Shown in pieces: positions 1 through 11,882 of a DNA stretch of 64,000 nt. The notes beneath the pieces were generated by a model. It was given only the letters and a program-made list of their open reading frames with translations. It was not told where the DNA came from and did not search any database. The position numbers and the translations under genes were made by a program. Source of the DNA: Todiramphus chloris collaris (taxonomy: Eukaryota; Chordata; Aves; Coraciiformes; Alcedinidae); contig JANVCC010000010.1 in NCBI GenBank assembly GCA_025345505.1, forward strand, positions 43,117,772-43,181,771. Direction: 5' to 3'. Position 1 is the stretch's first letter; each line of letters starts with the position of its first letter.

Positions 1-72
1 GTGGATGCTCTCAGGAATGTTGAAGGAAGCTTTAAAAGATTTCCTGCATATCGCCTGAATTTTGATCCTGAC
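1..72 (+). other. possible partial coding exon at window edge (doubtful)
   Basis: The first 72 bases are open in frame 1 (24 codons, ending LNFDPD) and stop at a good-looking 5' splice donor, GAC|GTGAGC. The frame has no stop upstream, because the window begins here. The other two forward frames close within this stretch. I do not recognise the peptide. A pyrimidine-rich acceptor follows at 256-257, but joining 72 to 258 in phase 0 gives a stop after two codons, so a simple two-exon model fails. The frame also stays open by chance through 513. This may be a real exon end or random sequence. Confidence 0.12.
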
Positions 73-2530
73 GTGAGCTTGTTAGAAATGCATTATGTAA
101 TTAGACTGCTGTCAATTTATCATGAAAAACAGAATAGTGATAGTTCTCCCCATTTCCCCTTGCTGGTTCATATATCTCCCTCTCATCTTAAAACAGGAAG
201 AAAATTCTCTGAGATTTTCATGTTAGCGTTTTTTTTAATATACCCCTTTTTTTTTAGATGGGATGAATGCTTTAGGAGTGCTAATGGCTATGGGCTGTGT
301 TCACCTTTAGCTGTTAACAGCATTTCTTACAATGTGTCTATTCTGTGCGTAGTGCGATTGGGCTTTGTGCATAGCGGCAGAACTGGTGTGGAAATGGTGT
401 GTGGGCAGCCTGCTCACACAGGTAACAATTACAGAGAAAGTTGCCTTGTGCCTTGGCAGTACTGCTCTCACCACAGCTACTGGAACTATGAAGCCTGTTC
501 AAGTGTTATGTAGATAATGATAATTTTCAGAAAGCAATCTTAAGGCTTATTATAGGTGAAAGTAAAGAAAATATTGTGAGCATTCAGGAATGCTAATACT
601 TTCCATAGCATGAATTTATAACTAGCTTTGGTTAACTATCTTGAGTCCATGTGGCAATAATATTCTGTTTTCAAGGGGATTTAACTGGAGTTATAGAGAC
701 CCTGCAAATAGGAGGGACAACTGCAGTCTCTATCCAACCTGACAGAGGACTAAAAGCAGGAAATCATCTAGGACAAGGACTGATGTATGGGCAGCACACA
801 CTCTTGAGTTCCTCTGAGATCTATATATACTTATATAGCCTGAGGTGAAACATCATTGTATTTTTTCTTTAACGTTAATCTGAGTTACTTGGGTTTAGGT
901 ATTTCAGGCACATGCTAGAGTTGTGGCTCTGTCTCCAGGGCAGACAAAAGAAAACTGAGGTGGAGACCAGTACCAGACTTAGTAAATGGTTCATCTTCAG
1001 TATGGGTGGTTCAAAAATATAGATGATATCCATTCTAATTTATTATCATGAGTTTTGAGGCAGCCAAACCTTTCTAGAGTTGAGTCCTTGCTATCTGAGA
1101 GACTGTACAAATAGAAACTGTCCCAGTCCTAGAGAACTTGTCATTCAGGCCCTTATATTCTGGAAAAAATAACTCCACCTAAAACCAACATACTTCATAT
1201 CTACCCCTGCCCATTTTTTATTTTACTTAGTAGGATTGTTTATATAAACCTAAACTTTGGTATGGCTGTCTTATTTTTTTAAGAACATAAAAATCTTAGC
1301 GATTTTGCTCATGTTTTGTTTCTGATTACTTCATGCTGTGGGTATTGATGAGGTAATGGAAATCTGTATCTGGAACGTTGGTGTGGGGAAAACAAATTAC
1401 ATGCAATGTTTTTCATCAACGATAATTAAAGGAATGACTATTACAATCAAAATTAATTGCATTTAATAAATAATTTCTTTTTTTGGTAACATATCCAGAT
1501 CACACTTATAACTTTCCCTTCATGTTTCAGAAAGCTGTTGGAAAACTGTATTTTGCTTCTTCAGTGTAGCCATCTCTAGGAGAAAAGGGCATTCAGTACT
1601 TTCTGCAGTTATCTATATTTCTCAAATGATTGAACCAAAATACAATTGTTATTGTTAATAAATGCTTACTTTGGTTTTAAGCTTGGAGTGATCAGCAGTG
1701 CCACAAGCTAGTCTGTAGATTTGCCTGAGGTGATGTTGTGAGCCTTCAGAGAGATGTATTTGAAGTTGTGCACATCTGCTGTTTTACTGAATAAAATTTG
1801 TACCTTTAGCAGAGACCTGCCTATAGCCTTAGCTAGGTAGGTAATGTTGTTCATATTTTTTGAAGTGGTATTTTACAAAGTCTTTTCCTTTTTAATTGTT
1901 TTAACGTTACTTTCTTCTCTGTGTTGTTTTAAAATCTTTTTCATCTTCCAGTCCTAATCATCCAGTATTATGAAAACTGTTGTTTTCAGTATCAAATAAA
2001 ACCCAACCCTATCAAAAAACACCCTCATTGGGACTAAATGTGGTTTTGTATCATCTTAGACCATGAACTGTGAAAGTGATGCAAGCTCAACTAATCTTCT
2101 TGCATGTCGATATTAAATTTGTTCTGTCTTCTGTTTAGTGTTGCTTAGTTTTGTTTGGTGGTGTTATTTGCTTTGTCCATATCCTCTTGTTCTTTTCTAC
2201 CTCACCCTTAGATCACCCTTCTGTGGGCTAAGGACAAGCCTGCTTGCAGCTAGTACAGTGTCTTGCAGGAAGGTGTTTTCACTGATGGTTGGATTCTTTA
2301 AATGTTTTTCCTCCCTGAACTTGATTTGTTTTGTTGTTTCTTATAATTCACATAACCTGTTGCCTCTTGCTTATGTAAGTTTGGTGAGGCCAAGTGTCAG
2401 GATTTTGCATTGATGAATACCAATAATGGTGTCTCTGTGTCTCTTCTATATTACATGAAATTCTTGAACAGTACAAGTGGAGCATAAAATCAGAAAATAA
2501 TAGGAAACAGTGGTGCTGATGTAAAAATAC
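73..2530. other. no gene seen; AT-rich noncoding
   Basis: This stretch contains short, unconvincing open frames and AT-rich text. An acceptor-like tract ends at 257 and a donor-like CACACAG|GTAACA lies at 421/422, but the interval between them has a stop in the phase the upstream segment would need. No repeat family was recognised. Confidence 0.5.
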
Positions 2531-3190
2531 ATGCTACTCAAGAATTTTGCTCAGGAGCTGCAATACCCACTCCAAGACACCTTTGCAAATTTGGAGGGCA
2601 AATCCGTAAGTGCCTTCCCCTCATCAAGGGTCAGGGCCACCTTTAGGTCTGGAGCATCTTGATGGCAGTCCCAAGGACATGCTGGTTTCCCAGGAGCAGT
2701 TGCTGCAGGATGACACAATGGCCTCGCTGAAAGACCCTGGCTTTTCCTCCCCTGCCTGCTTTGCTCAGATAATCCAGCAGCAGCTGTCAAGAGTTTCCCT
2801 TTGATTCCTCTGGCTTCAGCAAAGCTACAGGGACACTGGAAGCCTGGCCCTGGCCCCTGCTGAGCTGATGGAGATAAGAGCAGTAGCATCCCTGATGAAA
2901 CCTCCGTGCCATTGCCCTATTTCAACTAAATGAACTCTAGGGATTTTTTTTTTTTCCGAGGATGAGTGGTAGGTGCTCCTCCCCCCACATTGCTGGTCCC
3001 AGTGATGCCATCTGCCAGTACCCTGTCCCTGATGCCCCTGCGGGTGTGGTGTGGATTAGTGATGTGCTGTCAGCGGTTCCCTGTGATGGCATTCCTTCCT
3101 GGGAGAGCTGAAAGGAGAAAGTGGGTGTTTGTAGATCAGGTTATGCTCAAATTGGATCAGGACCTGCTGTCTGTAGTGCTGTGATCTACT
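2531..3190. other. GC-richer patch of unknown nature
   Basis: The sequence becomes visibly richer in G and C than its surroundings, with an A-poor character and open frames on both strands (112 codons on the reverse strand at 2551-2889, 64 on the forward strand at 2610-2804). The translations show no family motif. A T12-like run at about 2946-2957 splits the patch. It could be an old processed pseudogene, an unrecognised repeat, or simply a local compositional change. No function is assigned. Confidence 0.25.
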
Positions 3191-4848
3191 GCAAAAAGTG
3201 TCATCAGTGAATGTCTAGCTGGGGGCTAGTCAGTAACGAGATCAAAAATACAGAGATGCCAAGTTGGTCCTGTGTTATGTGGGGCTGTTTGCCAAGCTCA
3301 GTGGAACAGACATCCCTTATTTTCAGTGATGTTTCACTGTCCCTGAAGTAAACATGTCTCTTTAAAGTTTTTCTCTTCTTATTTTTAGCTTCAGCATGGA
3401 TTTGGGAACTATCTATGTTTAGGAAGGGTGCTCTGCAGTTGATTGAGCTCTTTTCCTACAAAGCACCCCCAATGAACTGATTTGGAACTGGCTTACTTTA
3501 TAATCCGCAGTGAGAGGAGGCTGCCAGTGAGAAGGGTAGGGTTCATTTCAGGTGATTAAATCATTCCCTAAATACTGATAGACACTTTGAACATACACTA
3601 CTCAGGTTAACTGCCTCTGCTTTATAAATATTCCTGATTTATCTGAAGGAAAACAAATTATTTTAACAGATAAATAAATTTAAAATAAAAAAAAATTCTA
3701 AATTAGTTTGGATTAATTTTTATTAGCACAATCTCTTTTCATTTTGACATCATGTTCAGCTCTGCTAGGTAGATTCAATAGTTTTAGTATTTGAACTTGG
3801 TATGTGAGACCTTTTAAAGTGTATAGGTATTGCTGATTTGCCTTTTCTAGAGTTTCCACGTCACTGTTTAATAATAACATTCTTTAATGCCTAGAAATTT
3901 AGAGGGATGATACAAAGGTTATCCCTTATTATTTCAACCTACAAATACTCTTCTTTGAGGAGCTGAACTTTGCAATAACCTCCCACCCCCACCCAGCTGC
4001 CCCTCTAACCTGCTAACATGCAATATTAATTCCAGCATAACTGCTGAAAGGTACATGTAAAAGACAAATGTATTTCTGCACAGACTTGTGATGTCATGAG
4101 ATTAAAATTGTATATTCCTCCCTTGGTTTTTGCCATTATCGAAATGTCAAGATCGTGGCTTTGTTACTATGCAGGCGGTGTAAGCCTGGCTTTGACCCTT
4201 CCGTGAGGTATCAGAAATTCCTTCCTGAAAACATTTTAAACTGCAAAGTCACTTAGTCTTAAAGTGCTTCTCTTTGTCCTGATGCTGATGGTGCTGATCT
4301 GACAAAGTATGAATGAAGGCAGCAGTTAGAGGGTCCCCTTTTATGGCTGGGGACCTCAGGTGGCCCCACTCCCTTTGGGCTGCCCAAGAGCTGACCCAAA
4401 ACGCAAGCATGGGCGCGGGAACCTGCTGGTGCATCTTGTAAGAATTAGTACGTAAGTGCATTTTGCCCAACTGTTATGAATACCATCATATCAGTGTTTA
4501 AAAACTGGAGTGAAACAGAGCCCTTTGTAACTGTACCCTCCTTCATGTGCCTCATGGCTTCATAATAAAAAAAAGAACCCTTAATGTGTCTGTTCTTTTA
4601 CCTTCTTTTAAAGCAGTTAGAAATATGGGTTTATGAGTTGGAAAGGGGAGTCTGTCTTTTATCCCTTTACTTTTTCATCTCCAAAAATTGGTAGGAAAGA
4701 AGGGAATAGAAATGCAGTGTTTGAATTAATTTTTCCCTGGTTTTGAAAAGGTCTTTTCTCACTTACTGGCTGTAGTTTGTGCTTTGAAAAATGATTTTGC
4801 ATGTGTAACTTCTAGTGGTGTGCCACACAGTGACTTCGGGAGTGCTGA
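3191..4848. other. no gene seen
   Basis: AT-rich noncoding sequence with short A and T runs (for example around 3680-3700). I see no repeat family, RNA gene or convincing exon. Confidence 0.5.
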
Positions 4849-5448
4849 ATGGGGACTGAAATCAAATCCTTCTTTGAACATTCTTTACTTAGCCTAGTCA
4901 GATTTTATGCTGCTGTTCCAGTGGCTCTCTGCAGGTCTTCCAGATTTACAGCTCCTAATCGAGGTAATTTTCATGAATTCAAATTTGTGGTATTTCCTAA
5001 ATTAATAAAAAAGTCTTTCTCCCAAATATTAAAACTTCTATATTCCTATATATTCCTGCTGTTTGAGGAGATAATGTATGGTGGGGAAGAAAGTCTCCTT
5101 AATCTAAGTAAAAAGCAGTTTTTCAAAAGCTTTTCTTTCTGGTTCCAGTCTGATATTCCACAGTTTTTGTTGTGTGGTTATGTGTTAGTGTTTGGTTTGC
5201 TTGTTTCTGTTTTGGCTTGTTGTTTTGGTCCTGTCCCACTCCCTCCCCCGATGTGGGTGTTGAATTTATCCAGATTTTTCAGTTGTGTTGTATTGTGTTT
5301 TTCTACCTGCCTCAGATTTTTCTCCTTTGCTGTGGAAAACCTAACTGGTAATTCTCTTTTCTATGACAGTTTTGAAAATGACTGTGGAACAAATGACAGA
5401 AATGATACAAAAGTGCTGTTGGTCAGTGTAGTTTTGTCTTTGCATTGA
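4849..5448 (+). other. longest open frame in the window, probably not a gene
   Basis: A 199-codon open frame runs from ATG to TGA. The translation is dominated by Phe, Leu, Ser, Val and Cys, as expected when a T-rich, A-poor strand is read, because all three stop codons need an A. No domain, repeat or motif is recognisable, and the hydrophobic stretches around residues 105-165 follow from T-rich codons. There is no promoter-like or CpG-rich sequence upstream. I regard it as a compositional accident, though its length is on the edge of what chance gives in 64 kb. Confidence 0.1.
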
Positions 5449-8400
5449 TGCAGCTGGGTGCTGCTGGTTGTAATGGAGGCAAATCTACTGGCAGATACTT
5501 CAAGGCAGTATTTTTTTTTTCCCCCCTCTTCTCCAGGTATTTTCTAGTTTTGATATTTACTCAGATTCTATGCAGATATTTCTTCTTAGTAGTGGTTTTA
5601 ATTTTGGATTGCTGAGCAATATAACAGACAATGCACTGCCCAAAGAGATCTGCTTGGTTTATAAAGTATTATTTGTTAATAGTTGACAATATATTTTCAA
5701 GATAGGCCTTTTGCAGAGCACCTCAGTGTGTGTATTTATTTGTTTTACTTACCAAGGCAACAGGCTAAGCATGCTGTCAGCTTTAAAGCAGTGCTAGTTG
5801 AATGCACAGATGGAGAAAACCCATTGTGCGCCTGTGCTTCAGTGTGAGTGTTCCCCCAGTACAGATGTGTGTAAGCAGAAGTCACATTTGCATTTGCTTA
5901 GTTTGAGCTTTGTTTCAAATTCTGCTTCTGTCTAAGGACTGTGTTTCTTTCCCAAATAGAAGAACCAGAAGGTGAATTACTGGCTTCAGAATAATGTACT
6001 TTTAACTGAGTGGTGTTGTAAGCTCTTAAATTGTGTATGATCTCTTTGGTCTTTCATATCCATTCTGGAAGAGATACTCATCAGATATATTGTAACTAGA
6101 CTCTACTGGAAAAGGTTACAGCCTGGAGAGGAATGCCCACTCTGTGCTTTGAATCTCTTTCCATTAAAAGTTTCCTTTGTTGTCACGGAAATAAAGCAGT
6201 GATGATGTTATAGGGCTGACAGTTTTGCTACCTGTTCATATTCCCAGGACAAGGCTAACCTTGTTAAACTGTTGAAGATGTAAAATTCAAGGATTCTTAT
6301 TAAAGGATTTGATGGAACTAAAATATAAATTTACCCCACCAAACTCCTTTGTCAAGGGGATAGAGGAAATGACCCCTTATTTTATGGATTTTGGTAATTG
6401 CAGCAAGTAATTAGGCAGCCTTTCCCACTCTCATGGTGTAAAGTGTTCCACAGACTAAGCTGAACTGTCTTTACTGAGGATTGTGTTGGGGTTCTCTCTG
6501 CTGTATTTCCTGCTGCTTTTTACTGCTCCTCAGTGTTGTAGGTCTTTGCTGGGAGGAGGAGGAGCTGTTACCCATGCCCCATTCATAACCATCTTATTTC
6601 TACTTTATCTCTTTATAGTGAGAGGTGTTATTTTTGTCATGCTCTTTTTTTCCCCGTTTGGTCTATATGCTTAGGAAATAAGATACAAGACTGTGGTTGC
6701 GCTCTCTGTTGCAGTTAATGATGCTTGTTTAAGGACATTTGACTTACAGTTTTACTGTGTGCACTGGGAAGGAGGAGGAAGCAAATGGGTATCTGTGTGT
6801 GTGGTAAAATGATGTTAACTCAAATACTGATCACTTCCTCCTTTTTTGAATTCAGAACATTGGTGTAAGACTCACTGAGGAATGAGCAATCTCCAGTGAG
6901 ATTGTGATGCTGCATCTTCTTCCCCCAACTGTTTCAGAGAGGGGAAGTGATGCTTTTTCTTATTTTTCGAGTTTCAAACTTGGTGATAGCTATTTTATTG
7001 AATGAGGAAACCCAAGTGGAAGCAGTCTCAGTTCTAGTTTTTTCCTGTTATACTTGTTTTTGGTGCATGTTTGGGCAGGTGTTCCTCAGTGGTATCAAAT
7101 ACCAGGAGCCTTGAAATGAAAACATTCAAAGGTATTAAACCGTCTCAATAGAGCATGTTACCTGTGGCTGTGCAAGGCAAGAGGGAACCTTTCTTTCATT
7201 ATAAATGATGCCAAGCTGTACCACAATGCTGCTTTTGAAGCTACCAGGAACTGCACTGTCTTGCTGTATAGCCTGTTTCTGATTTAAAGTCTTGAGCCTG
7301 AATTACATAATAGCAGTATAAGCAAGATTTATTTTGACTTTGTATTTTTAAAATATCTAGGTCTAGATGAAGGTATTTAATGGGGCGAGAATGTTTCTCA
7401 GAGGGAACAAATACGGGCAGCTCCTGCAGGATCAGTGAATTTTCTTACATGAGAGACTTCTGTCCTTCTGTATCCATTAATAATGGTTAAGTATTTTCAA
7501 TCAGATGTTTAAAAACTTTACTCCTTCTACATATATGATAGGATTCTTTCATTTAACTTGAACATAGTCATCAATAATCTTTGGAAATAATCATCTTGTG
7601 GTGGGGAGTGGATACTGACCTCTTGGTTTGGATAACCAAGATATCAAAGATGACCAAATAGAATGGCTAAAATATGCAGAATATATCAAGTTAACCTTTG
7701 TTTTAAAAAGATCTTCCTTTGCCTGCAGTACTCCATTAGAAGTCTTTCATGTAGAAAGATGATAAGGTAGAGAGGCTAGTGTTATTTCTGATCTACTGTA
7801 TATACAAATACCAGTCTTTTTTCTTTTTAACCAGGATGACTAGAAGAAATAGCATTACAAAATCAGTGGCACATCTTTTATGTTCTTTCCTTTCCCCTGT
7901 TTTTCATGTTTAAAAAAAAACCTCCTAAACCAGTGTGATGAGCTCTGAGATAGTGTTTCAGCTGATGTAAGTCAACATATAGCTAGTAAACAGAATTAGG
8001 CTGACTCACAATAAAGAAAGATGTTCCTTATTTCAGCTTTCAGATGCAAGAAGAAGGAAGACTGATTTTTAAAAACAGCTACAATTATGACAAATTAGAG
8101 AAATCAAAATATCCTGTAGCAACACGGAGAATTCATGGGCTTGTCTCATCTTAGGCATGCAGAAAGAGAAAGACATGATGCAAGTGATGTGGTGAAATTA
8201 GGTCATGGCATGAGCTTCAGTGGGGATTGCTAGTAAATAATTTGCACAGTGGAGAAGAGCTTCCTTCCTTAATTGTTTCCACCTGGTAGCAGGCTATTGT
8301 CAGACCAGGGACCTCTCTGCCCCTTTGAGCAGCATGTTGAATGAGAAATACACAGTGTGTTGTGAGTAAGTAGTGTTTGGATAATAGCTAATTCTGTCTG

Positions 8401-9240
8401 GCTTCATTTTACAAAGCTGTTCAGAAATGTGATAGAGCAGCATTCTCCTTTTGGGATATATGGTTTTCCACTGTGGTCTCACTTGGGAGACTCTTTTCCT
8501 GGGGTTTTTGTTTTTGCATTGCTGCTTCTGTTACTGCAATAACGATGGTATGTTTTCCGAGATCTGTATAAAAATGCAAAGTGTTACATCAACCAGTTAA
8601 AGCACTGTGATGCCTTTGTTTTAGAAAAATGCAGCCAAAAGTTGTTAAGGAGTGTGTTACCTTAATAGAAGACAAACGAAGAAAGAGTCCTTTCTTATAC
8701 TCTGAATTTAACTACTAGGAAGGAGATGCATACATTAATTTTATGCATTTGCCTTGCCTAATGCACAAAAAGGGGAAGGAGAGGGCATGCATGTGAAGTG
8801 ATATTGCTACCCTATCTTGAAAAAAATCATAATGAATTCTAATGCCAGCACTCGCTCTCTGGAAATCAGTGTGTCTCATCTAATGCAGCTTGTGGAATTG
8901 CTCAGAAATTCAGTCCGGTTTTAGCAGCTAAAGGCTAGAATATGAAAGTCCCTCCTTTTGTAATCTCTGCCTTTTAAAAAATGTACTTGATTTCTGCCTT
9001 CAAAGTCTGGAGGACTTGGAAGAAGTGAAATGGGATAAGCTTTCATTAGGAATCAACCGATATGTGGAATTTCAAGGCAAGTGTGTAGTATGTAGGATTA
9101 CTGCAGACTGCCTGTTTACACCTATTATAGTTTCACAGCCTTGTTTCATTTTCTGAAATGATGGTACTGTAGCCTAATTAATAGTTTGGTATATTTGTTG
9201 ATGGGCTTGGAAATCAAAAATTCAAAATTAAATTACAGTG
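5449..9240. other. no gene seen
   Basis: Noncoding AT-rich sequence. A perfect 7-bp inverted repeat around 6889-6906 (caatctc/gagattg, 4-nt loop) and a short A run near 7911-7920 are the only structures noted. No repeat family was recognised. Confidence 0.5.
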
Positions 9241-9740
9241 ATTAAAAACGTACCAGCAAGGAGCCTTTTGACTCTCTAGAGGCATTAATAAATGCAGTCA
9301 CATTGGTTACTGACAGCCCGTTGCCTGTATTGGACTGGTAGCTTTGTCATGATTGAACACACACATTTGCTTCTACGCCTCCCATCCCTGACGTGAAGCT
9401 GGGGGCAGACAAATGTGTACCGCTGGGGAAGCATCATCTGCCTGGGCTCCCTGGGCTTGCAGGAGCTGCTTGGTATTGCTGTGGGATATTAAGCTGGGGC
9501 GAATCTGCCTCAGTATGTTGGAATGTGATTGCATATTTCATTAAAGCCTAATTTGTTTTTCATGGGAAATACCACAGGCTTTGTCAATTATCGTACTTGT
9601 AAGATTGGGAGAAAGATGCTTGGATGAAATCTAACAAACAAGACTGTCAGTACTCATTTAGTAACTCCTTTGTGAATCATTTCGAACTGAATTTGCATGA
9701 TTGTAGCAGACCCAGAAAACCTTTCGCAACAATTATCCAG
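9241..9740. promoter_or_regulatory. candidate conserved noncoding element
   Basis: This 500-base block looks unlike its neighbours: high text complexity, few homopolymers, several CpGs, and dense motifs of the homeodomain/POU kind (taattaat just upstream at about 9175-9182, gcatttattaaa-like and cattaataaatgcag strings, ttgcatgat, caattatcg). These features are common in vertebrate conserved enhancers. The call rests only on appearance; no alignment was possible. It has no open frame of note and no splice pair, so a coding exon is unlikely. Confidence 0.2.
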
Positions 9741-10147
9741 TGATACTACTATATAATCATCTAGAGGTAATGGGTATGCTTCTTTGAAAGCTTTTTTTCA
9801 TGGTCATTTCTGGCCTCTTCAGACCTTCCTTTGCCTCCCTGGGTGCATTCTGAAACAACCTGGCACTGCCCTAGAGAAGATATAAGAAGGATCAGTGAGT
9901 AAGAAGGAGGAAGGACACTGGCCTTTTGACAGAAAGATAAGATTCTAGTTTTTCAGATTTGACTCTGCATTTCTTGAAATCAGCAAGGTTTAAGGACCAA
10001 AATCTTGCAAGGTGCATAAACCCCTCAGATTGGAACCTGGATTGAAAATGTTCCGTACATCTCGGGTTCATGATCTAATCTAGGAATTGAATTGGTCCTG
10101 TGTAACTTGCATGCTAAATTCTGCAATGGTTACCAGATGGGGAGGGT

Positions 10148-10195
10148 AAAAAAAAAAAGGGGGGGGGGGGGAGGAAAAGGAAAAAAGGAAGGAAA
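10148..10195 (+). repeat. 48-nt polypurine tract with A11 and G13
   Basis: An uninterrupted purine run: A11 (10148-10158), G13 (10159-10171), then mixed A/G to 10195. It is flanked by pyrimidines at both ends. A pure purine strand of this length with a G13 block can form triplex (H-DNA) or quadruplex structures. The exact homopolymer lengths may be affected by sequencing error. Confidence 0.9.
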
Positions 10196-11860
10196 TTTGA
10201 CAGTAAGTAGTTCCGAGTAAGCTCTGAGGTTGCAACATTTTTCTCTTTTTTCAAGTAGTGTAATAAGAGGCTGAGTCTTGAACTATAATGAAAAAGGAAT
10301 TTGGGCCTTACAGTTAATATTGTTGGGAAATTACAAATTTGTAAATGACAAAAAAACCTTAATTCTGAAATAGCAATACAGACATTTTCGTTGTTGTAGA
10401 GTAGGGTGGAAAGTGTGTGTGGCGCCCTTTGGGACAATGTAATTTGTTTCCAGTCTATGGAAGTGTCTAGGAGCTGCTTATTGCCCTTAACATTTTGTCT
10501 TTAATTGGTAACGTACTCATCTTGAGAGTTTTCAGTCATATGCTTTTACCTCATTGGTCTTGACTTTCTCTAAGCAGTGGAAGAAGCCTGGCGTATCTCT
10601 TCTACCATGGCTGCAGAAATCAAATTGCATTGGAACAATCAGACATTGTGAGGTGAGCTGTCATTGAAGTCTTTTTGTTTGAGACACAGCTGTTTCTCAA
10701 GCACATGTTATCACAACAGCTACAAACCTCACTAATGCTGCATGGGAAAGAAAGAATTATCACCGAATTACTATTTGAAAGAGAAATGAAAACCAAGTGA
10801 TCACCCATCTTTAAAGAAGCTGAAGTACAGCTTGAATTGCACTTAATGTTTTTTGGGTGTATTTGTCTTTTTCATTCTGCAACATAGATGGCCTGAGGGG
10901 AAAATGTATTAAATATGCAAAGACCCCTTTCAAAGATGGTGCTACTGGACCAGACAGTCTGTTCTATGCAGATGCAATTCCATTATGCGGTTGTGCGTTT
11001 GTGCTTGTGCATATATAAAACTGACTTCAGAAGTTGAATGCAGTTCTTAGTCCACAGTTGCTGTTGTACTCAATTTGATACTTGGTATTAGAGCTGGAAG
11101 TAGTTTTGTTAGTGTGCTTGCAATGTTAACTAAAATGCTCCTAGTGACATTTTTTTTTCAACAATTCAGCGATAATTTCTGAAGATATTATTGCTATTTA
11201 AAGGATGTGTTGACCAAGTTAAAATATAAGTGAAACAATAAAAATGCTTTGGAAACATACATTTGAACGTTATCTAAAATGCTTCATTTTAAACAGTGGT
11301 AACACTTCACCTGCAGTACTCAGTTTCTTGAATTTCAATAGCCTTTGGTTTGATCCCTCCAGGAACAACTGAGCCCTGCTAGCAGCAGAACAATCTCTTC
11401 ACATGCACTGCCATGGTTGTGCGTGCATTTCTGTATTGTGATACTATTGCCTCCAGTAATTTTTATAAAACCATACTTCCATATCTAATATTCTTGGTTA
11501 GTACTTTAACCAATCTCCTCTATAAATGTGATCTTTTTTGTTTCCACTTCATTGCTGTTGTGTGTAGCTGTGCAATTGCATGGCCTACTTAATTTTATGG
11601 TTTATGGACAATCTCTCTTCAAAGGATTTGGGAATCCCTCTACCAATTAGATAACATCTATTTTGCCATTGCTCTCATATAATTGTGTATGATAACACTG
11701 GGACTTCTAAAGCAATTTGATTATTCATTCAGATAAGAAGTCTTACCATAAATCCTTGTTGATAGTGGAATGGAAACTGTGGTTTTAGCAACTAAGGTGA
11801 GTGTACAAGTGTTCCAGCATTCTCAGAATGCTACAAAATGGTTTCTTAAAAGGGAATTCC
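10196..11860. other. no gene seen
   Basis: AT-rich noncoding sequence with short reverse-strand open frames that lack motifs. No transposon or RNA gene recognised. Confidence 0.5.
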
Positions 11861-11882
11861 TATATATATTTTATATATATAT
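11861..11882. repeat. (TA)n microsatellite
   Basis: Two short TA arrays, tatatatat and tatatatatat, are separated by a few T residues. This is a small imperfect AT dinucleotide repeat, followed by a T8 run and then an A9 run within 30 bases. Confidence 0.85.

Noticed and set aside
1-513. 170-codon frame from the window start treated as one gene
   Set aside because: It reads through a good donor at 72/73 and a pyrimidine-rich acceptor at 256/257; the translation past residue 24 has no motif. Joining the two putative exons gives a stop after two codons.
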